A stretch of DNA of 64,000 nt from Microplitis mediator (GCF_029852145.1 NC_079976.1:2170001-2234000), one strand, 5' to 3'. Counted from the first letter of the stretch, positions 9,633-21,701 are shown. Notes: generated by a model from the sequence alone, not told the origin. Numbers and translations: made by a program.

Positions 9633-11829
9633 AATTGGATTAAATATGTATCCAGAACTCTCGGATTATGGCCTCTGGCGCAAAATAATTTTGTTTTTTT
9701 CACAACATTTTCTTATTTTACGGTCGTCATGATTCTCGAGTGGATGGATGTTTACTACTCGCTTAACGATTTCGATAGAGTCCTCGACAATCTTCTAGAA
9801 AATTTATCATACTCTCATATTTACGTCCGCGGAATAATACTGAGATTAAAAATAAACAAAATTCGTCAAGTAATAGAAGACACTATAGACAATTTCAGTG
9901 TTGATAAGTTCAAAAATTCATCGGAAATAAAAATATTTTTGAGTTACATTAATGAGGGGAAATTCTTTGTCAAATCATTCATTTCATTTATGGCAATGAC
10001 TGTAATTATTTGGTATATTAGCCCACTGACAGCTCCAGCACCTATTGGTGAGCCCATTAAATTAATGATTAAAATTTTAATTATATAGTTCATAAATTTA
10101 CAATTAAAAATTCTATAGCTGACGATAATGAAACGATAATTTATATTTTACCTTATCGTTTCCACGTTGTCTTCGAAATAAATGACTATAAATCCTATAT
10201 GCTGACTTATATTTCATATGCGCCCTATACTTTCATTCATGGTTGCAGTCATGCATCAGTAGAATGTATTTTAATTACACTAATTTATTATCTGAGAGGA
10301 AGACTAGTTATTTTAGTTGGCAGAATTAATGCTCTTACTAATAAACCAAAAGTGGAAAAATATGAAATCAATGAAATAATTGTGGAACACATCGAATTAC
10401 TAAAGTATCAAGTCAAGTGGTTTTTTTTTGTACTCTCTATTCTATTCAAAAATTTCAATAGCGATATCTATTCTTCCAGATTTGGTGAAACGGTCATCAG
10501 CACATACAGTACGTCATTAATGTTTTATATGATGAGTGCCACTATGGCTTTGTGCGTTATTTGTTACAAAATACTAATTGTAAGTATGGCGAAAATCAAT
10601 ACAACGTTTAAATTTATTTTTAAAGATCGTAAGTGCGTATTTTCAGAATTTCATGATTGGGCCAAACAAAGATTTAGTTCAATACTTGATATATGTACTT
10701 GCAACGTATCTTATAATTGGTGTATTGAGTACTGTCAGTGAGGGCTTGATTTCCGAGGTATAAATAATAATGATCCACCATTTTTTAAATATTTTTTTTA
10801 TACTCTCTAAAAATGAATTAGTGAAATTGACTGCGAAGTAGTGAATCTGCACTGTAAAAAATTCGCGGAGTGAATGCGGATTAAATCCGGAGTGAATGCG
10901 GAGTGAATGAATTTTTAATTATTCACTCCCCTCGGAGTGAAATTCACTCCGGAGCGGAGTTTTGAAAATATTATTCATAAAAAATTGCTCCACTCAATAA
11001 AGTCGAAGTAAAAACTCGCGTATTACATTATTGATCAGCTGATACGTACACACATACGCACACACACGCACGCATACATTTGCACACACGCACACAAACA
11101 CCTGCACACACCCAAACACACACTCGCACACGCACACATTGTTTAGCACTTAATATAAATAAATATAAATTTATTTAAGTATTAAAACTCCGGACCGGAG
11201 TGAATTGGGAGTGAAATAAAATCCGCGTCACTCCGAGATCACTCCGCTAAAAATAAACTCCCAATTCACTCCGCATGCGGAGTGATTTTTTTTTAAACTC
11301 CGGAACTTCGAGTGGCGGAGTGAATGCGGAGTGAATTCGGATTTAATTTCAATCCGAATTCACTCCGGATTTTTTACAGTGTGCATTAAGAACCTGCTAT
11401 AAGCAGACCACTTGTTGAACATGTGATATACCTACAGCTAGAATATGGTGACTATCCACTTGTTCACAGTAAACTTCACTATTTCTTTTTTAGAGATATA
11501 GGTTTAATTGATGATAAATATTCAAAAATATTTCAGTGTAATAAAGTGAGCGAAGCATTTTGGAATTGCGAGTGGTATAATATGCCACTGGGTTCGATCA
11601 ATGATATCATGTTCTGCATTTCAAGATCACAAAAACCACTGGCTCTTAAAATCGGAAAATTTTCAACATTTGGTAACAACACGATGACAATTGTAAAAAT
11701 ATACTTGTGATTTTTGATAATTATATTATAACAGATTTGAAAAATTTGTTAATGAATATTTTTTTTTAGGTTCAGAAAACGGCTATGGGATACTTGTCAG
11801 TACTAAGAAATTTTATGGTGATCGAGTGA
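9509..11829 (+). CDS. Odorant receptor OR4 (7tm_6)
   Basis: Complete receptor of 393 residues. Exons: 9509-9526, 9597-10047, 10119-10404, 10480-10579, 10647-10757, 11537-11692, 11770-11829, all GT-AG. MKQLSK start; exon 2 has GLWPLAQN, where Q replaces the P of WPLAPN in OR2 and OR3; exon 6 reads FWNCEWYNMPLG and RSQKPLALKIGKF; the tail is VLRNFMVIE. It is closest to OR3. Intron 5 (about 780 bp) contains MITE family A copy 2, but both splice sites are preserved. Exon 3 can be read past its donor into the intron, so an apparent longer open frame there is not exonic. Role as for the family; ligand unknown. Confidence 0.93.
10850..11381. mobile_element. MITE family A, copy 2 (inverted relative to copy 1)
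   Basis: CACTGTAAAAAATTCGCGGAG at the left and the imperfect complement at the right, with CGGAGTGAAT-type arms. The core microsatellite is CACACA here and GTGTGT in copy 1, so this copy is in reverse orientation. It is flanked by TG on both sides instead of TA. It lies in OR4 intron 5. Confidence 0.85.
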
Positions 11830-12595
11830 TTTAATGTTATTGTGAAAATATTCTATATTATAAAATTATAATGTATGTAAAAAGTAGAGTTAGTTGATAT
11901 ACAATGAGGCGAAATGTTGCCGTCGAAAAACTAGAAAATTGATAAAAAATTTTATAACGATTTTGTACTGAAACTTCTTCACAACTTCTTTAAAAAAACT
12001 ATATCAAAAGACTATGTAATACATATGATAAATAAACACTTTATAAACCTATATAATTTTGTTAACTTTAATCCGCTAAATCTTCAACTTTACTTTTTCT
12101 GAAACACTTCCACAGAATAAATTATTTTTTTTTTTTAATTTTTTCAACAAAACTTCAATAGCTATGGTAAGTTAAGTATAGATTTAAGTTTACGAAACTT
12201 TCAAAACAATAAAAAAAACGATAATCGAAAAAAAAACTGTGTGGAAAATAAATTTTTGAATACCTCATTTGGCGCAACTTTTTAAAAAAAAGTATTGAAA
12301 GAACTTCAGTTAATTATCACTTCACAATCAAATTATGTTGATTTCATATAATGAATGATATTTTCACATACTTTTGTATGTACGAAAATCGATTATAGAC
12401 AGAAACAATGTCGACAGTTTGTAGTGAAAATGAACTAAGACTGTTTGCATCATCAGAGATGTCTCCCTCGGCAAAAGCCGTAGCTGTATATAGGCGCAAA
12501 GTTTCCAAACATTGTATCCGCTGAAAACAAACTTTGAAACTTAATCGCAATTATAGTTATAGTTTTCAAAACATCCCCTACCACAATGTTGCAAT
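11830..12595. other. OR4-OR5 intergenic region
   Basis: No gene seen. AT-rich sequence followed from about 12,440 by OR5 upstream DNA, where GCTGTATATAGG and ACAAACTTTGAA resemble the OR2-OR4 upstream regions. Confidence 0.5.
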
Positions 12596-12635
12596 GTTTA
12601 CCTCGGAGATTGTCACAAGTTTTCTACCGTCATTC
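12596..12635 (+). promoter_or_regulatory. OR5 core-promoter-like block
   Basis: GTTTACCTCGGA followed by GTCATTCAGTT. The A of TCATTC (12,632) is again exactly 31 nt before the ATG, although the spacing between the two elements is 2 bp longer than in OR2-OR4. Confidence 0.5.
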
Positions 12636-12662
12636 AGTTGAAAACAGTAAAACCATCAACAC

Positions 12663-15077
12663 ATGGAAGACTTGACACAAGTGAGTTTATTTATTTGTTG
12701 CAATGATGATACCAAGTTATTGAATTAAATTTGAACAACTTAAATTATATAGGAACAGAGAGACCTGAATGAGGGAGCTAAAATGTTTGATTGGGGTAAA
12801 TGGATATCTAAAGGCATCGGGGTTTGGCCTTTAGCTCCAAACGACTATCTATTTACCACAACTTTTATTTATTTTACCGCCGTTATGATGCTAGAGTGTG
12901 TTGATCTCTACACATGTCTCGGGGATTTCGAAAAAGTTATTGACAACCTTACAGAAAATTTAGCATTTGTGCATATTTACGTCCGTACATTGATGCTGAG
13001 AGTTCACATCGATAAATTACGGGATGTTATGTCAGAATCATTGAAGGACTACCGAACAAGTGCTTTCAAAAATTCGACGGAAATAAAATTATTTATGACG
13101 CACATTAATAAAGGCAAACTTTTTGCAAAAGTTGTTATAACATTTATCGCAATGACTGAAGTTACTTGGTACCTACAGCCATTAACGACACCCTCGCCTT
13201 CAGGTAAACAGATCAATGTTCACTCGACTTCCTGTCATAAGCCTGGAATAGAGGACGTAGGGGTAATTTTTTTGGAATTTCAGTCTTTCCACTCCGTACG
13301 TTTAGTTTTGTTCTCGACTACTCGTTATAAGTTTTTGTTTTTTTCTGGTTTTAGTGCTAAAACTTCTGCAAAATATTGATAGTAAATTTTCATCATTAAT
13401 TTGTCTGTTTTTTCTAATTCCTAGTTTTTAATTTCGACAATTTTAACGGAGGCTTATAACGAGTTGTACGAAACTTGAAAGAGTAGTAGGGGAAGCTGTT
13501 CGAACTCAGTAACTGCCGATTGAGGGGGAGGCTTATGGCGGGTAGTCACTGTGTATTTGAAAAAAGTATTAATCATAATTTGAATTTCTAGTTGATGACC
13601 GCGATAACGAAACCATTTCGATACTTTTGCCTTATCACTTTTACGTTTTCTATAAAATAAATGACTTCAAAACTTACGTACTGACTTATCTGTCCCATGG
13701 ACCGCATGTTGTCATCAGTGGTTTTGGTCACGCAACGTCAGACTGTTTTTTGATAATTCTAGTTTTTCATTTAAGCGGTAGATTAGCGGTTTTGGCTGAG
13801 CGAATCAATGCTCTGAAAAATAAATCCGAAATGTATAAAACTCAAGTCAAAAGTATCATCGCAGAGCACATTAGGTTACTAAAGTAAGAAATATATTTTT
13901 GAAGTGACTGGTTTTTGAATTATTGATGATTACAATGAAAAATTATTTATTAGAATGGGAGAAAATATTCGAAGTGCTTTTGCTACGGCATTATTGGCTT
14001 ATTTATTTAACGGTACTATTCTTCTATGCATGATTGGCTATCAGATACTCGTCGTAAGTGGCAATATGAGATTCTATTTTTAATATCAATCACAAATATA
14101 TTTATTTAATAAATTTTTTTGTTAGAATTTTATGACCGGCCCGAATTCGGATTTAATGCAATATTTTATTTTTATATTCGCAACATATTTTATAATAACT
14201 GTTTTTTGTATAGTAAGCGAACGTCTGATTTTTGAGGTAAAAAAATTATTTAATAGGAGTGGGGCAAAATGGAAGAGAAAAATTTTTGAAATTTTTTGGT
14301 AAATATTTTTTTTTAAAATTGGTACGTTCTCTTCTATTACTTCTCTAAATATTTGCCCCTACTTCGCTCATCTTTAATGTACCTGAAGATCGGAACGTTT
14401 TTCGCGAATTGAAAATGAAAAAAAAAGAAATGAAAAGTGAAAAATCTACTGGACCTAGATTTCTGAAACGTTTCGCACGTCAGCCGGAAATTGTAGGCAC
14501 TCCTTACTACCCCGTAAGTCACCCTTAGAGTCAAATTACGTAAATTATTTTCATTTTCGTTGCGAGACAAACGTTCCGATCTTCAGGTACATCATCTTTA
14601 CCCATACGAAAAAAATATATATCCGCGCAAATCTGCATATATGAGACATATATTTATATATGATGCACATATACAAATATGCCTGGATATATCTGGATAT
14701 ATATTTTTTTCGTATGGGTAAACTAATAATTAAAAAAAAAAAATTTCTATACAAAATTTAAAATAATTTAGAGTACTAAAGTTTGCGAAGCATATTGGAA
14801 TTGTGGGTGGTACAATATGCCGCAAGATTGTGTCAAAGATATTATTTATTGTATTAGACGATCGCAAAAGCCATTGGCTCTGCAAGCGGGTAAATTTGCA
14901 TACTTTGGCAATAGTACATTGACTGACGTAAGTTACAGACTTTTCATTAAATTTTAAATTGCTTTGAAACGTAGTTTTTTTTTTTTTTTTTTTTTACTTG
15001 AAAAAATAATTTCACAGGTCACCAGAACAGCGATGGGCTACTTGTCGGTATTGAGAAATTTTTTAATCGTCAATTAA
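12663..15077 (+). CDS. Odorant receptor OR5 (7tm_6)
   Basis: Complete receptor of 395 residues. Exons: 12663-12680, 12753-13203, 13592-13883, 13954-14053, 14126-14236, 14772-14927, 15018-15077, all GT-AG. The start is MEDLTQ, spliced to EQRDLNEGAKMFDWG. Exon 2 has GVWPLAPN and ends PSPSG; exon 6 reads YWNCGWYNMPQD and RSQKPLALQAGKF; the tail is MGYLSVLRNFLIVN. The sequence is intermediate between the OR2-OR4 and OR6-OR8 groups. Exon 2 stays open past its donor for about 170 nt, which is intronic. Intron 5 holds two inverted-repeat structures. Seven-helix topology as in OR2; ligand unknown. Confidence 0.93.
14377..14592. repeat. 24 bp inverted repeat in OR5 intron 5
   Basis: ATGTACCTGAAGATCGGAAC and four further bases at 14,377-14,400 recur as an exact reverse complement at 14,569-14,592, about 170 bp apart. 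It could be a foldback element or the ends of a small MITE. No clear target duplication was identified. Confidence 0.7.
14598..14721. mobile_element. Short palindromic MITE (TTACCCATACG ends)
   Basis: Element of 124 bp whose ends TTACCCATACGAAAAAAATA and the complement pair nearly perfectly, with ATATATCC-type arms. It lies directly beside the right arm of the preceding inverted repeat in OR5 intron 5. Confidence 0.75.
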
Positions 15078-15721
15078 AGTCTTCAATTTACAGTAACTAC
15101 TTTAGTGTTAATAGATATAGAATTTAATGTAAATTTTTTCAGAAAAAAAAAATATATTATTAAAATTGTTTAATAAATAATTGCCAAAATTTTTTTATGT
15201 AAAATTCCAAGTTTTCAGAAACAAACTCAGGGGTATAATTATTATAATTTTTCAATACACATAGCGCACAATTATTTGCACTCGACACTTATGAATTTGA
15301 AGCTCTGAATAATTATTAATTACGACCACTAATGTCAGATTATTCAAAATTGATTGATAGAAAAATACGTAGACTCAAATTTTCCAGAGGAAAATTGAAT
15401 ATTTGTCTGGTAAAAAATTTTCTCATGGATAAAAATATATAATTTTTTTTTAACAGGAAAAAAATATTTGCATATCAGTCATTAAAAAAAAATTTCTGAA
15501 CTAAGTATAAACATGGAGGATGTTTGTTGAAAGACTGATGGTTTGTATTGAACTAAATTTAAAAACTACCCGGGAAATTCAATTCTTTGAACTGCCAGGT
15601 ATCCTGTAAGCTATAGCCCAAGTAATTTTAGTTTGCATAAAACATTTATAATGCGATTACAAAGTAAAATTGCATTAAATTATTGTTGCCACAATAGTTT
15701 AAACATCCCTCTTTTTCTACC
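15078..15721. other. OR5-OR6 intergenic region
   Basis: AT-rich, with no gene. From about 15,620 it becomes the conserved upstream sequence shared with OR7 and partly OR8. Confidence 0.5.
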
Positions 15722-16231
15722 TCCGAAGTAAAGTTTACTTCGGAAGTTGTCGCAATGTATTTCCCACTATTTTTCCACCGTCCGTCAAACAAATCAGACA
15801 TACATGGAAGTGCACAGTCGCGTAAGTGCCTTCGATTTATCGTAAGTTCGATGTCAGAAAGACAAAACAAATAAAGTTATTGTTGTTAAAAATTGTAGGA
15901 CCAACGGGACCTGGATAAGGGCGCAAGAGTGTTCACTTGGGCGCGATTAATGTCCAAGTGTATCGGGGTGTGGCCTTTAGAACCAAATTATCATCTCTTT
16001 AACATATGTTTTTTTTATTTTACTTATATTATGATTACCGAGTACATTAATTTATATTACTGCCTTCCGAATTTCAAAAAAGTCCTCGGCAATCTTGTTG
16101 AGAATTTAGCATTCACGCATATTTATGTACGGACACTGATGCTGAGGGTTCATATTAATAAATTACGTGACATAATTTCTGAATCATTGAAAGACTATCA
16201 TGTTAGTGCGTACAAAAATTCCGAAGAAGTT
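15640..16231 (+). repeat. Homogenised 5' cassette, copy in OR6
   Basis: Nearly identical to 18,467-19,057, spanning upstream DNA, exon 1, intron 1 and about 330 nt of exon 2. The first ~220 nt of exon 2 show no differences that I can find. Mismatches then cluster near the right edge, before a sharp divergence after GAAGAAGTT. Confidence 0.8.
15722..15744 (+). promoter_or_regulatory. OR6 palindromic upstream element
   Basis: Perfect palindrome with 11 bp arms (TCCGAAGTAAA and its complement around a central G). Its right half is the GTTTACTTCGGA motif of the other ORs. Its right end is 60 bp before the ATG, as in OR7 and OR8. Confidence 0.55.
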
Positions 16232-17650
16232 TATGTGTTTATGAATTTCATGAAAAAGGGTAAATTTTACGTAAAATACGCATCGATTTTCGTCGCAATG
16301 ACGGTTACCTCTTGGTTTATACGCCCGATAACATCGTCATCGTCATCACCGCCAGCCCGTAAGTAAATTTAAAAGTTTTAGACCCGCGTGATCCTCTAAA
16401 ACTATTATTTATTTTTTCTCTAGCGGGTAATTCAACAATCGCGAAAATCGCGTATGTGTTGCCATATAAATTTCACGTTTTTTACAAAATAAATAATTAC
16501 CGTACTTATGTACTGACTTATATTTCCCACGGGCCGTTTGCTTTTATCAGCGGTTTCGGTCACGTCACGTCAGGCTGTTTTTTAATAATGCTCTCATTCC
16601 ATGTCAGTGGAAGACTCGCGGTTTTGGCTACGAGAATTAATGCATTGAAGTATAAAAGTGAAGGGCATAGAAACGCGCTAAGGGAAATCATTTCCGAACA
16701 CAGCAGATTATTGAAGTAAGAATGAGAAAATTACGTAATAAACTTTTTTGAAATTTAAAGTTTGTTGTTTGTTCTGTAGAATGGGGGAAGGAATAAAAAG
16801 TGCGTATGCTACTTCACTATTGATTTACCTGATGAATGGTAGCATATTATTGTGCATTATTGGATACCAAATACTTGTTGTAAGTCAATTTTTTCGTAAC
16901 TCTTTGTAATTGAATTAATTGACTTTTTTTTTTAACAGACTGTTACTTTAGGATTAAAAAAAAATTTAATGCCTTATTTTGTTTTTATAATGACTGTCTA
17001 TCTGGTCATAACTATTTTTTGTATACTCAGTGAGCATCTGATCGCGCAGGTAAAACTCGTTTGCTTATGTATGATAAAGGGTAGAGATGCCGTTTCTCTG
17101 CACATTAGGGCCAGTTTTGGACATTTGAAAAATTTGAATAAACTAATTTTTGAAATACGCAGTGACATAACTAATTTTTTGATGTGTTCGAAGATACTTT
17201 AGGCACACTTACAGTGCGAGTTTTTTTTATATTAATTGAAATAAAATGTCCAAAAATGGAGCAGTGGCCATAAACGGTACTTTTACCCTATTAATTGTTG
17301 TTTTATAAATTTCGAAATTATAACATTCAGAGTAAAAAAGTTACCGATGCATTTTGGAATTGCGGTTGGTATGAAATGCCGCAAGATTGTGTCAAAGATA
17401 TTATTTATTGTATAAAACGTTCTCAGAAACCGCTATCATTAAAAGCTGGCGCGTTTATTACTTTCGAGAATAGTACATTAACGGAGGTAAGATTTATTGT
17501 TGAATTAGTTTCTGGTAATTAATTGAATTTTTCTTATTATTATTAATTAATGTCTTATACTAATCATGCAATATGCAGGTTACGAAAACGGCGATGGGAT
17601 ATTTGTCTGTGCTCAGAAATTTTTTGATCGCAGATCAATCTCTAAATTGA
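15804..17650 (+). CDS. Odorant receptor OR6 (7tm_6)
   Basis: Complete receptor of 402 residues. Exons: 15804-15821, 15899-16358, 16424-16715, 16780-16879, 16939-17049, 17331-17486, 17579-17650, all GT-AG. The start is MEVHSR, spliced to DQRDLDKGARVFTWAR. Exon 2 has GVWPLEPN and ends in a Ser-rich loop (SSSSSPPA). Exon 6 reads FWNCGWYEMPQD and RSQKPLSLKAGAF. The last exon is extended, ending IADQSLN, four codons longer than in most of the array. The N-terminal ~110 residues are almost identical to OR7, after which the two diverge sharply. An AAATAAA-like signal lies at ~17,666. Ligand unknown. Confidence 0.93.
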
Positions 17651-18466
17651 AAAATATCCGGCTCCAAATAAAACTACTGTATGAGAAATAAATATATTAA
17701 TTTTTTTATCTTCAATGTCTATAATCATATTTGTTCTCTAAATAGAAAACAATATTTTGAAAAAATAAATTGATTAAATTTTACTATTAATTATTTTTTT
17801 CAAATTTAATTTCGTTGACTTTTTTTAATAATAATCAAAATGATCAAAAATTTCGAGGATACAATAAAAAGAAGTTTTGTCTTATAATCGAATCTTCCTT
17901 CATTTTTGTAATTTACGATTCAAAAAGGGACAAAAATATTCAAGAAAATGCCCGCTTTACTTCTAGACAACACAAATTTTTGCACAAGAAAATTTTTCAG
18001 TAAAAATTACTCAAATAATTTGAAAACGTAAAGATAATAAGCAGGTATTGAAATTTTGGCCAGACCAAAATAAAATTGGGTGAAGAAAATTTTTTTTTTT
18101 AATAGGAAATATTTTCGCAAAATTTACTCGCTTCAAAATGTAATGTCTCTACCGCAATGTTCTGCTCACCTGAATTAATTTTTCGTAGTATATATTTCCT
18201 AATTTTGACACGAACAAAATTTCAAATAGTTCACTTTTAGCCTGCATACTTCAGCTCACAAAAAAAAAGTATATCCAAAACAAAAATAATAATGATATTA
18301 ATTTTGAAAAAATATTATCGAATATTGACGAGCTATAAGCTCTGAAATGTTTGCTGAATGCGCATCATGCGGATCGAATTTAATATAAAAGTTGCCAAGG
18401 GAAAGTATATCTTTGCACTGGCGAGCACATCAGGAACCTACAGCCAAAGTTATTTTAGTTTGCATA
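17651..18466. other. OR6-OR7 intergenic region
   Basis: No supported gene. An open frame at 17,815-18,003 is low-complexity K/N/F sequence and looks random. From about 18,390 the text matches OR8 upstream DNA (CTGGCGAGCA, GGAACCTACAGCC). Confidence 0.5.
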
Positions 18467-19057
18467 AAATATTTATAATGCGATTACAAAGTAAAGTTGC
18501 ATAAAATTATCCCGTCATTATAGTTTAAACATCTCTCTTCTTATATTTCCGAAGTAAAGTTTACTTCGGAAGTTGTCGCAATGTATTTCCCACTATTTTT
18601 CCACCGTCCGTCAAACAAATCAGACATACATGGAAGTGCACAGCCGCGTAAGTGCCTTCGATTTATCGTAAGTTCGATGTCAGAATGACAAAACAAATAA
18701 AGTTATTGTTGTTAATAATTGTAGGACCAACGGGACCTGGATAAGGGCGCAAGAGTGTTCACTTGGGCGCGATTAATGTCCAAGTGTATCGGGGTGTGGC
18801 CTTTAGAACCAAATTATCATCTCTTTAACATATGTTTTTTTTATTTTACTTATATTATGATTACCGAGTACATTAATTTATATTACTGCCTTCCGAATTT
18901 CAAAAAAGTCCTCGGCAATCTTGTTGAGAATTTAGCATTCACGCATATGTATGTACGGACACTGATGTTGAGGGTTCATATTAATAAATTACGTTACATA
19001 ATTTCTGAATCATTGAAAGACTATCATGCCAGTGCGTATCAAAATTCCGAAGAAGTT
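18467..19057 (+). repeat. Homogenised 5' cassette, copy in OR7
   Basis: Counterpart of 15,640-16,231, ending at the same codon context (GAAGAAGTT) inside exon 2. Confidence 0.8.
18548..18570 (+). promoter_or_regulatory. OR7 palindromic upstream element
   Basis: Same 23 bp perfect palindrome as at OR6, ending 60 bp before the ATG. Confidence 0.55.
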
Positions 19058-20374
19058 AATGAGTTTTTGATTTACGTAAGAAAAGGTAAATTTTTCGTTA
19101 AAGCCGCTGGTATTTTCGTCATATCAACAGCAACTTCTTGGTACATTCGTCCGATAACATCTCCTTCCCTTCGTAAGTAAATTGTGGAAATAACTTTTGA
19201 AATTACCGCCGTAAGCTACTGAATTTTTCATTACATAAAACTTCTAGCTAACAATGAAACAGCTGTGTTCACATATATTTTACCATATAAATTTCATATT
19301 TTCTATAAAATAAGTAACTATCGTACTTACGTACTGACGTATCTTTCACATGCTCCCTTCGCTATTATCAGTGGAGTAGGTGCGGTAACGTCGGCTTGGA
19401 TATTAATTATGCTCTCGTTTCATGTCACCGGTAGGCTCGCGATTTTAGCGAAGAGAATTAATTCATTGAAAGATAAAAATGGCGGATACAGAAATCACCT
19501 TGACGAAATTATTTTCGAACACAGTAGACTTTTGGAGTAAGAATTTATTTATTGTAATTTCGTTTTTTTTTTTTTTTCCATTAAGTTTGTTGTCAATTTC
19601 AGAATGGGGGAAGGGATAAAAAGTTCTTATGCTATAGCACTGTTGATATATTTTGTCAATGGTACGATATTATTATGTATTATCGGATATCAAATACTTG
19701 TGGTAAGTATTTATGTTTTCTTCAAAGTACTCGATTTTTTTAATGTTTGATTATTAATATCAGACAATTACTTTGGGAGTGAAGCATAATTTGATGCCGT
19801 ATTTTGTATTTATACTGACGGTTTATCTTGTCATTAGTATTTTCTGTATTCTCAGTGAAAATCTTCTCGCGCAGGTAAAATTAAGATTTCTAATTCATAA
19901 ATTATTTATATAATAAGAGAATGGGGCAAAATGACCACACTGAGCAGAATTACTCGATGGAAAAAAAAATTTTTGAACTCAAAATTTAAAATTGTCTGAA
20001 ATTTCCGGGTGATTTTGCCTCAACTTTATTGAAATTTTGTTAGATAAACACTTTGTTGGTTTAGAGTAATAAAGTTAGCGAAGCATTTTGGAGCTGCGAG
20101 TGGTACAAAATGCCGCAGGATTGTGTTAAAGACATAACATTTTGCATACTACGATCGCAAAAGACACTTGGGTTGACGGCAGGAGCTTTCTTAACATTTA
20201 GCAACAGTACATTGACGGATGTGAGATAAATTTAGTTATTTTTTTTCAAGAATTATATACTTGGACAGACTAAATTGTAAACTCAATGAAAAATTTGTTT
20301 CTTTTTCGTTGTAGGTAACGAAAACAGCCATGGGGTATTTGTCAATACTAAGGAATTTTCTGATTGTGGAATAA
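18630..20374 (+). CDS. Odorant receptor OR7 (7tm_6)
   Basis: Complete receptor of 393 residues. Exons: 18630-18647, 18725-19172, 19248-19536, 19603-19702, 19764-19874, 20065-20220, 20315-20374, all GT-AG. Start MEVHSR, then DQRDLDKGARVFTWAR as in OR6. Exon 6 reads FWSCEWYKMPQD and RSQKTLGLTAGAF; the tail is MGYLSILRNFLIVE. The N-terminal third is a near copy of OR6, whereas exons 6-7 resemble OR8 (KTLGLTAGAFLTFSNSTLTD is shared). The gene therefore looks mosaic. Seven-helix topology as in OR2; ligand unknown. Confidence 0.93.
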
Positions 20375-20539
20375 TTTCGTCAAACAGAAAAAACAAAATT
20401 ACGAAAGACAAACAAAAAAATTTGTAAAAATTAATACGTATAGTATAATTTAATAAAAACATATCATTGATGTACTTAAGAATTTAATTTAAGTCATTGG
20501 TTAGATGAAGAGGTAATTGCGAGGAAAAAAAACTTTAAT

Positions 20540-21330
20540 TCATTAATTGAACAATGTCCTTAAGTAGAAAAAATTCCAAAAAGATCGGGGAAAATTTTTT
20601 TTTGATGAACGTCCGATATGAAGATAAATGAGGATGAGGCAGTTCATGATTTCCTATGAAGAGTGGCCCGTAACTTTGCTCCTATTGGAAAAAACCCATC
20701 ACAATATAAACGTTTTTTGTTCATTATAGTGTCCTCTAGTAGGAAACACCCAAAAAAGTCCTAAGATAAATTTATTTTTTGAGTTCAGATCCATATGAGG
20801 GTGGGTGGACATGGGTGGAGATGAATATATGATTCTTTATGAAGATCGGCCTGTAACTTTCCTTCTGTTGGGAATAACTCATCACAATATAAACGTTTTT
20901 CGTTCATTATGATGTCCTCTAGTAGAAGAAACCAAAAAAAGGCCTACGAAAAATTTTATTTTCGAGTTTAGACCCGTTTGACAATAAGTGAACATGGGGG
21001 AAGATGATTCTCTATGAAGAGTGGCCCCTAACTTTGCTCCTGTTGGAAATAACCCATCACAATATAAACGTTTTTTGTTTATTATGATGTCCTTTAGTAG
21101 GAAAGACCAAAAAAAGTCATAAGATAAATTTATTTTTCGAATAATCGACGTTGTGCAGATACGGGCAGTTGACACTGTCTATGTCTTTTTATGAAAAGTG
21201 GCCCTAACTTTGCTCCTGTTGGAAATAACCCATCACAATATAAATGTTTTTTGTTCAGTACAATATCCGTAAGTAAAAAAACTTCAAAAAGTACTCAGGA
21301 AAAATTTTTTTTTTACTAATAACACCGTGT
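20540..21330. repeat. Tandem repeat, about four units of ~177 bp, OR7-OR8 spacer
   Basis: Units contain GAGTGGCCCGTAACTTTGCTC, CATCACAATATAAACG and GTCCTCTAGTAGGAAA. The CATCACAATATAAA landmark recurs near 20,697, 20,880, 21,055 and 21,231 (spacings about 183, 175, 176). Units are diverged and the array begins and ends in partial copies. It fills most of the spacer between OR7 and OR8. Confidence 0.85.
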
Positions 21331-21701
21331 CAGGCCAGGGAAGACCAGGAAAAATCGCGATACCCATAACTTTTGTCACTTCTAATCTTTATGATAAAAA
21401 AACTACACATTCCAGTCACCAAAACACATAACCCACCCCTACAAAAAACAGTCTTTCTAATTTTAAATGAAAAAATATTCAAGTATTGACCAGCTTACAC
21501 TTTGAAAGAGCAACATTGTGCGGATCGAAGCTAATTTTTAAGTTACCAAGGGGAAGTATATCTTCGTACTGGCGAGCATTCTCGGAACCTACAGCCGAAG
21601 TAGATCTACTTAGCATAAATTATGTACAATGTCATTACAAACAAAGTTGCATAAAATTATCCCATCATTATAGTTTTTCTATACATCCCTCTCTTTCTAC
21701 T

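Noticed and set aside
14250..14330. GAGTGGGGCAAAATGG in OR5 intron 5 (and the similar text near 19,920 and 44,100) as family D elements
   Set aside because: No matching C-rich right ends or TA flanks were found, so at most these are degenerate fragments.
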